A DNA stretch of 64,000 nucleotides from JBCBRD01 sp039819785 (lineage in GTDB: Bacteria > Pseudomonadota > Alphaproteobacteria > Rhizobiales > Hyphomicrobiaceae). This document shows positions 54,958 to 61,340 of this stretch, piece after piece (the stretch's first letter is position 1; each line of letters starts with the position of its first letter). The position numbers and the translations under genes were made by a program. The stretch spans positions 9,151 through 73,150 of the forward strand of contig JBCBRH010000019.1 in the NCBI GenBank assembly GCA_039819785.1, read 5' to 3'. Below the pieces are notes generated by a model. It did no database searches, had not been told where the DNA came from, and saw only the letters and a list, made by a program, of their open reading frames with translations.

Positions 54958-56427
54958 TTACTTGTAGCTCTTCCCGTGGCTGTCCCAAAGGTCACGCGAC
55001 ACCTGACGGCCGTCACGGTGGGTGATGCTGATGCCCCACCATTTACGGCGAACCTCGTGGTAGTGCACTTCCGGGTCATATACGTCTGACGTCAGGCCAA
55101 GCGTTGCCGAGTCCAGTCTGCCAAGAGACGAGAGCAGTGTGTAGGCTGCAACAATCTGGTTCCGCTTCGTCGTCACCAATGAAACCTGGGCGTCGAGGAG
55201 TTCCTGTTCGGCATCGAGCACGTCGAGAAGCGTCCGTTGGCCGACCTTTTCTTCCTCACGGACCCCCGAGAGAGCCGTTTGGTTGGCCTCGACCTGGACA
55301 CGATCAGATTCCAACTGAGCGTTTGCTGCCTGAAGTTGTGACCAAGCCGCAGTTACGTCGCGCCGGACGAGCGTGCGCGCCTCTTCGATTTCCTGAAGGC
55401 GGCTGACGTGGGTGTGCTTGGCGGCGCGAACCTGCGACGTAACCGCACCACCTTGGTAGAACGGCACCGTCACGCGGCCGGTAATGCTTGTTGATTCGGT
55501 TTCGGCCACCGTGCTGCTGGTATCAAAACGGTTCGAATAACTGCCTTCCAGAGAGACCTGTGGAAGCAGCTGACCGCGAATGCGATCCACCGTATGCCGT
55601 GAGGCCTGCTCAAGGAAAAGTGACCCGATAATGGTCGGGCTTTCGTTCAGCGCCGCACTTACGGCAGATGGTAAAGACCTTGGCAAGATACGACTGGGAA
55701 GACGGGGCTCGCGCAAACCGGATGGTGCGGAGCCAACCACGCGTACATAGTCGGCGCGCGATGTCTTCAAATTCGACCTTGCGAGGTCAAGCGCCGATAC
55801 CGATGCCGCTCGACGGGCACGAGCCTGCGATACGTCCGTGCGGGTGACTTCACCGACAGAGAAGCGATCATTCGTTGCACGCAATTCCCGCGACAAGACC
55901 CGAACGTTGTTTTCTTGCAGCTTTACGATGGCCTGGTCGCGAACCACATCCATGTATGCCGTTGCGGCTTCAAGCAGGACAGCGCGCTCAATGTCTCGCA
56001 GTAGTTCGCGGCCCGCGCGGATGTTTGCCTCGGCCTCTTCAACCGCATTCGTTGTCTGGAAGCCATCGAAGATGTTCTGTGTGAACCCGATTGAATACCC
56101 GCGTGGCGTTGATTCGCGCACGCCTGGAATAAACGGGTTGGTCGATGTTAGGCGGGATCGGTCTTCCGCGCCGCTGATGTCGGCATCACCCGTTATCCGG
56201 GGACGATATCCGGCGCGTGCCTGGGTCGCGCTTTCGTCGGTTGCGCGCAATCTGGCTCGCTCAGCATCAATGCGTGGGTTGTATTTGTAAGCTCGGGCAA
56301 GGGCGCTGCTCAAGGTGTCGGCGCTTACAGGAGCCGTGTGCGTCATAGCCCCCAGCGCGATGATCGATGCGCCCAACGTTAGCCCGAGAGCCCGGCGGAT
56401 CGTGGTTCTTTTGTTGTTGGTCGGCAT
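54958..56427 (-). CDS. tolC: TolC-family outer membrane channel, paralogue 1
   Basis: 489 aa. Signal peptide GLTLGASIIALGAMTHTAPVSA. Two tandem outer membrane efflux (OEP) repeats are visible, each with the helical hairpin: DTLSSALARAYKYNPRIDAE, ATAYMDVVRDQAIVKLQENN, then RTLVRRDVTAAWSQLQAANAQLE, DVLDAEQELLDAQVSLVTTKRN. TolC forms the outer membrane duct for type I secretion and RND efflux. The second TolC paralogue lies 295 bp upstream; the two are clearly homologous. Confidence 0.95.
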   Translation of the reverse strand: MPTNNKRTTIRRALGLTLGASIIALGAMTHTAPVSADTLSSALARAYKYNPRIDAERARLRATDESATQARAGYRPRITGDADISGAEDRSRLTSTNPFIPGVRESTPRGYSIGFTQNIFDGFQTTNAVEEAEANIRAGRELLRDIERAVLLEAATAYMDVVRDQAIVKLQENNVRVLSRELRATNDRFSVGEVTRTDVSQARARRAASVSALDLARSNLKTSRADYVRVVGSAPSGLREPRLPSRILPRSLPSAVSAALNESPTIIGSLFLEQASRHTVDRIRGQLLPQVSLEGSYSNRFDTSSTVAETESTSITGRVTVPFYQGGAVTSQVRAAKHTHVSRLQEIEEARTLVRRDVTAAWSQLQAANAQLESDRVQVEANQTALSGVREEEKVGQRTLLDVLDAEQELLDAQVSLVTTKRNQIVAAYTLLSSLGRLDSATLGLTSDVYDPEVHYHEVRRKWWGISITHRDGRQVSRDLWDSHGKSYK

Positions 56428-56722
56428 CGCGCTCGCTTTCGGATGGCACGTATCAGTGGGTTTCTTTACTTCAAAACTGGTACTCGCCAGCCGCGGCTCG
56501 CGACTGCTTCGACGCCCAACACAAGCTGCGTCATGGTTAACTACATACGTTAAGATTCGTAACTACAGAACGGATCGGGGAATTTCTAGTCGGTGTTGAT
56601 GACCCGTGTTGTAATTTATCTACACTTTGCAAAGCCATAAGGTCCCCGGAGATGGTGGCAAGATGTTACGCACACGTCCTTCCAGGCGCCTGACCGGCAA
56701 TGGTTGATCTGATTCTCACACG

Positions 56723-58456
56723 TTATCGCAATGAGTTGCGAAGGATGTCGGCGAGAAACGCTTCTGGATGGAGGTCTCGAGACGGCCGCAAGCGTGGATA
56801 AACGGGCTGCACCGTGCCCCTTATGCTTTCGGGTGACACTTCTTCATACTCAGGGCCGTGATCGATATATTCCGCGCCCTTCAAACCCAAGCCTCTCGAT
56901 CCAGAGGGAGCGGCATGGGGCTCAGGCTCACGATAGTAGGGCTCCGACATTTCGCGGCTTGCAGGCATCATCGGGTGGGCGTCTGGAAGCGGCGGGGCCC
57001 GACGATGGGTAATCGAAGTTCCCAGCCATTTGTTGCGCACTTCGTTGTAGTTGGCTGTTGGCTCATACACCGTATCTGTCACAGCGATCTGCTCCGCCTC
57101 CAGCCTGCCCATGGTCGCGAGCAGCGCGTAGGAAGCGACAATAAGATTGCGCCGCGTGGTCACACGGGCGACTTGTGCGTCGAGCAGTTCTTGCTCGGCA
57201 TCCAACACATCGAGCAATGTCCGCTGGCCGACGCGTTCTTCTTCCCGGACACCTTCAAGGGCTGTGCTGGCGGCTCGAACGGCTACGTTGTCGGATTTGA
57301 TTTGAGCACGGGCCGCGACCAGTTGGGACCATGCCGAGGTCACGTTCTGGCGGGTTTCGTTGCGCGCCTGCTCGACCTGCTGCAGCCGGCTGACGTGCGT
57401 ATGCTTGGCTTGCCGGACGCGAGCCCGCACCTCACCGCCTTGATAAAACGGGATGGTCAGGCGACCTGTTATGCTCGCGCTTTCCTGATCCTCGATCAAA
57501 GACGTCGAACTGGTTTCGTGTTCGTAGGCCGCCTCAAGATCAACGCGCGGCAGCAACTCGCTCCAAGTCCGGTTCACGGCGAACTTTGATGCCTGTTCGC
57601 GATAGAGCGCAGAGATCACGTTGGGGCTTTCTTCACGTGCAATCGCCAACGCCGCATCCAGCGTGTCCGGGACACCTTCGACATTCAGACCGGGTTCTCT
57701 CACCTTGGTTGCAGCGTGACCGACCACACGCCGGTAAGCTGCACGTGAGACCCGCAGGTTGGCCTTTGCAAGGTCGGCTGCTGACACGGCGCGAGCACGG
57801 CGCGCCTGGGCTTGCGCCACGTCGGTCAGCGTAACCTCGCGAACAGCACGCCGTGCCTGGGCTGCTTCGAGTTCTTGGCTGAGGACACCGACGTTTGCTT
57901 CACGCAACCTCAGAATGGCTTTGTCGCGGACGACATCCATGTAAGCTGTGACCGCGTCCAGGAGTACGGTTGCTTCGACGCGTCGCAAATCCTGGCGTCC
58001 GGCGCGCACCAGGCTTTCCGCCTCGCTGATGGCGTTTGTGGTGCGAAAGCCGGTAAATATCGGCTGGTTGATGCTGACGCTCCAGGCGCCCGGGTCTGAC
58101 CGCCCGTCGGAAGTCGTTCCAGGCCGGCTATTCAGATGTGTCTGGCCATATGAGACACTGCCCTGGACGGTTGGACGATAACCGGACTTGGCGCGTGGCA
58201 CCTCTTCATCCGTCGCCCTCAGGCGCGCCCGCTCCGCATCCAACTCAGGATTGCTTTGATAGGCTGAATGGAGCGCCTGCGAAAGGCTTTCTGCGTTGGC
58301 TTGATCTTGTGGAGCAAGGACTGCGAACGCGACAAGTATAAGGCCGAAACAGGACCAGGCCCTGCTATTATGGTGTGCTGCGGGCTTTGCCGTCTGTCCG
58401 AAGACTGCGATCAGGACACGGGATGTGATTGTCGTGGGCGGTGGCGCAAGGGTCAT
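56723..58456 (-). CDS. TolC-family outer membrane channel, paralogue 2, with extra C-terminal tail
   Basis: 577 aa from ATG 58456 (MTLAPPPTT); the frame extends to 58534. Signal segment FGLILVAFAVLAPQDQANA-E. It matches paralogue 1 block by block (ELDAERARLRATDEEVPRAK, AVTAYMDVVRDKAILRLREAN, QRTLLDVLDAEQELLDAQVA), but continues about 85 residues past the normal end of the barrel and hairpin region. That tail is Pro/Glu/Arg-rich (EPYYREPEPHAAPSGSRG, PSRDLHPEAFLADILRNSLR). No inner membrane or fusion partner gene is nearby. A tandem duplication, later diverged, is likely. Confidence 0.9.
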   Translation of the reverse strand: MTLAPPPTTITSRVLIAVFGQTAKPAAHHNSRAWSCFGLILVAFAVLAPQDQANAESLSQALHSAYQSNPELDAERARLRATDEEVPRAKSGYRPTVQGSVSYGQTHLNSRPGTTSDGRSDPGAWSVSINQPIFTGFRTTNAISEAESLVRAGRQDLRRVEATVLLDAVTAYMDVVRDKAILRLREANVGVLSQELEAAQARRAVREVTLTDVAQAQARRARAVSAADLAKANLRVSRAAYRRVVGHAATKVREPGLNVEGVPDTLDAALAIAREESPNVISALYREQASKFAVNRTWSELLPRVDLEAAYEHETSSTSLIEDQESASITGRLTIPFYQGGEVRARVRQAKHTHVSRLQQVEQARNETRQNVTSAWSQLVAARAQIKSDNVAVRAASTALEGVREEERVGQRTLLDVLDAEQELLDAQVARVTTRRNLIVASYALLATMGRLEAEQIAVTDTVYEPTANYNEVRNKWLGTSITHRRAPPLPDAHPMMPASREMSEPYYREPEPHAAPSGSRGLGLKGAEYIDHGPEYEEVSPESIRGTVQPVYPRLRPSRDLHPEAFLADILRNSLR

Positions 58457-58534
58457 CGCTCGTCGACCAGGTGGCCGTCGAAACGTCAGTTTTGGGCGGC
58501 TGCTAGACCATCCGCGCGTCATCAACTGCTCCAA

Positions 58535-58843
58535 ACCCCACTGCTCACCCCTTGCCCCACTGAGTGGTCCTGCAGTGTTCGAGGAGAAACGCTTGAGCGT
58601 TCATCTTGTCGGCGATCTGCAGGTGCTTCTCGCTGGCAAGCGGGCACACGTCAGGCGCACAGAGCCTGCGCGCCCAGACTGATTGGGCGCTGATTCGCTG
58701 AATGAAGCGTTAAGTGGGGCCGGCCGTACCTGTGGCGCGAACGTGTTATGTATGGAGGGCGCTTTAGTCGGCAGGGGTCGTTGCGGATCGGCTGGGCTTA
58801 GCCAATCGACGGCATGACCGCGCGGGACGTATGTGCAGGATCA
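58535..58843. other. Intergenic region between tolC paralogue 2 and pcm
   Basis: About 310 bp on the minus strand. I saw no gene, terminator or clear regulatory motif in it. Confidence 0.35.
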
Positions 58844-59509
58844 CTACAAACTGAAGACGGCAGTTTTCCCGAAGCCAGGGAGTTCCGGCGCATGACATTC
58901 AAAGGCTGTGCGGTCATTGAATTTGGCCCCGATGCGCTGCCAGACCGTTGCGTGGGAGACCACCCCATCATTGAGAACCGCCACCAGACGGCCACCATCT
59001 TTCAATTGGTCCAGGATTGCATCTGGGACCCGGGCGATGGTCCCCTCCACGACGATTGCATCAAAGGGCCCCTCGTCAGCATACCCAACTTCAAGATCAC
59101 CCTGAACCACCACGACATTGTCAATCGACAAACTCTCGACCAGCTTCGTGGCGGTTGTCGCCATGTCGGCGTCGGCTTCCAACGCCACGACGGTTTCGCA
59201 TAAGCTTGCCAGGATGGCAGCCGAGTATCCGGTTGCCGTGCCAACATCGAGGACGATGTCGGTCGGTTGGATGTCGGCAAGCTGTATGAGTTTTGCAAAC
59301 GTTCGCGGTGCCATCATCGCGCGTCCATTGGGATCTTCGTCCGACAGCCTGACGTCTTCGTCCATATATGCGATTGCTCGCAATGCGGGCGGCAGGAACT
59401 GCTCACGTGGAATTGCCGACATGGCCCGGATAATCCGGCGATCGGTGATATCGTTGGGACGGACCTGCGATTCCACCATGTTCTTGCGCTGCAGGCTTGC
59501 ATCGACCAT
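58844..59509 (-). CDS. pcm: Protein-L-isoaspartate O-methyltransferase-like
   Basis: 221 aa. SAM-binding motif I VLDVGTATGYSAAILA near residue 85, N-terminal RKNMVESQVRPNDITDRRII, and IPREQFLPPALRAIAY, the substrate-repair block. PCMT repairs isoaspartyl residues in damaged proteins. The protein lacks the classical VDGSG and some other residues, so it belongs to the shorter alphaproteobacterial subgroup that sits upstream of tolC, and its enzymatic activity is inferred only. Confidence 0.85.
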   Translation of the reverse strand: MVDASLQRKNMVESQVRPNDITDRRIIRAMSAIPREQFLPPALRAIAYMDEDVRLSDEDPNGRAMMAPRTFAKLIQLADIQPTDIVLDVGTATGYSAAILASLCETVVALEADADMATTATKLVESLSIDNVVVVQGDLEVGYADEGPFDAIVVEGTIARVPDAILDQLKDGGRLVAVLNDGVVSHATVWQRIGAKFNDRTAFECHAPELPGFGKTAVFSL

Positions 59510-59536
59510 TTCGAAATCTCCATGCGGTTGCGGTCC

Positions 59537-59881
59537 TCATTTTAAGGCCAACACCACCAATGTCGTGTTTTTTTTGTCGCGGCTAGAGCCGGACCGGCAC
59601 TCATTCCGCATCTTAGGCCAGAACGCGACGGTACAGGCTGTAGGATGGATGTCCCGCATCTCGCGTCGATGACTTAGTTGCGTCACCACGTTGATATCGT
59701 CCAGCCTCCTTTGGTCGCCTACGGTGGTTCCATGGGCCGTTCGGCGCTTTAAGGTCTTTGGGCCATCCTCATGTTCTGTGATTGCAGTGTTATGTGGATG
59801 GTCAAGACGCACGCTTTGCTGCATCGCCAGAATGACGCAAACAAGTGCGAAGCTAACTCGCAGTGCGGCTGTCAAATTCAT
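59537..59881 (-). CDS. Possible small exported protein upstream of pcm
   Basis: 114-codon frame ending 27 nt before the pcm start and on the same strand. The N-terminus NLTAALRVSFALVCVILAM looks like a signal segment, but the remainder (HPHNTAITEHEDGPKTLKRR onward) matches nothing I know, and no ribosome binding site precedes the ATG. It may be non-coding. I give low confidence. Confidence 0.25.
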   Translation of the reverse strand: MNLTAALRVSFALVCVILAMQQSVRLDHPHNTAITEHEDGPKTLKRRTAHGTTVGDQRRLDDINVVTQLSHRREMRDIHPTACTVAFWPKMRNECRSGSSRDKKNTTLVVLALK

Positions 59882-60021
59882 TATTGCGCCAAATCACGGC
59901 GCTGTGATACCCACTGATGCCTGATCGGCGGGCGGATGCTAAGGCGCGAGCCGGATATCCACCCTACACCCACCCGATTTGACCGACGCACGCACGTGTT
60001 CGACACGGCGCTTGTTGGATT

Positions 60022-60095
60022 GGCCACGTGGCGGAGTGGTGACGCAGCGGATTGCAAATCCGTTAACCCCGGTTCGATTCCGGGCGTGGCCTCCA
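60022..60095 (+). tRNA. tRNA-Cys (anticodon GCA)
   Basis: 74 nt. Acceptor arms GGCCACG (60022-60028) and CGTGGCC (60085-60091) pair perfectly, discriminator T, encoded CCA at 60093-60095. The anticodon GCA is at 60054-60056 in the loop of GGATT/AATCC. The T arm is CCCGGTTCGATTCCGGG. Confidence 0.97.
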
Positions 60096-60308
60096 AATCT
60101 CAGAGATTAGCTCACACGCAGGCTGCAAGCTGGACGAAGCCGCACCGGGAAACCCCGCCTCGCGACTGTTGTCTGCGAGGTGTCGGAGTGGATGCGCTGA
60201 ACAGTCTCGAGGCACGGTGTGGATGGGCGGGAAATGTCAGGGACGCGCGCGAAATGTACTTGGGCTGCGCTTGATAGTCTGCTATGTCCCCGTTTCGCCG
60301 ACGGGTAA

Positions 60309-60383
60309 TCCGCAGTAGCTCAGTGGTAGAGCAATCGACTGTTAATCGATCGGTCGTAGGTTCGAATCCTACCTGCGGAGCCA
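60309..60383 (+). tRNA. tRNA-Asn (anticodon GTT)
   Basis: 75 nt. Acceptor TCCGCAG (60309-60315) pairs with CTGCGGA (60373-60379), discriminator G, CCA at 60381-60383. Anticodon GTT at 60341-60343, T arm GTAGGTTCGAATCCTAC. It is the last housekeeping gene before the region of foreign character. Confidence 0.97.
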
Positions 60384-61340
60384 ATGACCCTTATTTTGCA
60401 GGCTTTTCCGAGCGTTGAAGCTAAATATCCCCCACTCCATCCCCCAAGACGATCATGCACAGCTCATGCGCATGGACCTCAGCGCACATATAGAGTGACC
60501 GGTGCAGCCAATCGCGGCGGCGACCTACTGTCGACCCATCTTGCCCAGGTGACCCGGGACCGAGTCCAACACTGCCCAAGAGAAATTTGGCCGATGCGTC
60601 TGGTTTGCATGTATAAATGCAAGCAACAGCTAAGTCATTGATTGTCAACGACCGCCCAGGGAGACCCAGGTTGACAAACTCCTGGGCTTTACTCGGGCAA
60701 AAAGATGAGCTGCGCAGTCTTTTCTAGTACCTCTTGATTTTATACTTGACGAGCGAATGTCTGCACGTCTCTTGATTCGCAGCGACATGCACGCCGAGTG
60801 GGTAAGGACGTGTCGTGAGGCACTAGCGTAGCGGCGCTGGGGTTGCACCCGGCGTCGACTTCGTTTTGGTCACACTAGAGCAGCCAGGCGGATATCGTGA
60901 CCCATCAGTGTTTTCCATTGAAATGCATGCCTGTCGATCAACCAGCAATCTGCGGTAATCATCCTGAGACAATCGACTTAGGGGGCGGACGTGTTGGGGT
61001 CTGCGCTGGGCATGTATACCGTGCCTTGACCTGTGTGTCCCAAAGGCAGAGGCTTGCGCGCTGACGCAGAAGCCACTCTTGCCAATACCAGCTGTTTTCT
61101 CTAGCTGCTGTTGACGGAAGAACGCACTTAACTGGTTTGCCACCAAAGAGCCGACTGCGAATTATGTGAGCATAAGTTCACTGCCGAAGTGTACGTCTCT
61201 TGCTGCGGGTCAAGCAGAAGCTTTCTGTTAGTCGTAGGCTTTACGGCTATTGACCCACAACGGATATTTCAAACCCTGTTGCCAGAGGGCTTAGAACACG
61301 GTCTACGTTATTAGCATGATCCACCGCCCCCGGATTTACC
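60384..61340. other. Gene-poor region between tRNA-Asn and the restriction gene
   Basis: About 955 bp with frequent stops in all frames and visibly lower GC than the flanks. I looked for an integrase, transposase or a second tRNA-Asn 3' end (attachment site) and found none. It could be a decayed part of a tRNA-linked island, or a regulatory region. Nothing recognisable is present. Confidence 0.5.

Noticed and set aside
56535..56555. TTAA-N9-TTAA upstream of tolC paralogue 1, resembling a CtrA box
   Set aside because: The spacer is nine bases, not seven, so it does not fit the consensus.
59881..60096. Minus-strand open frame beginning MEATPGIEPGLTDLQSAASPLR
   Set aside because: It is the antisense of tRNA-Cys; this peptide recurs as a false gene wherever that tRNA lies.
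60112..60384. Minus-strand open frame containing GFEPTTDRLTVDCSTTELLR
   Set aside because: It is the antisense of tRNA-Asn, a well-known spurious annotation.
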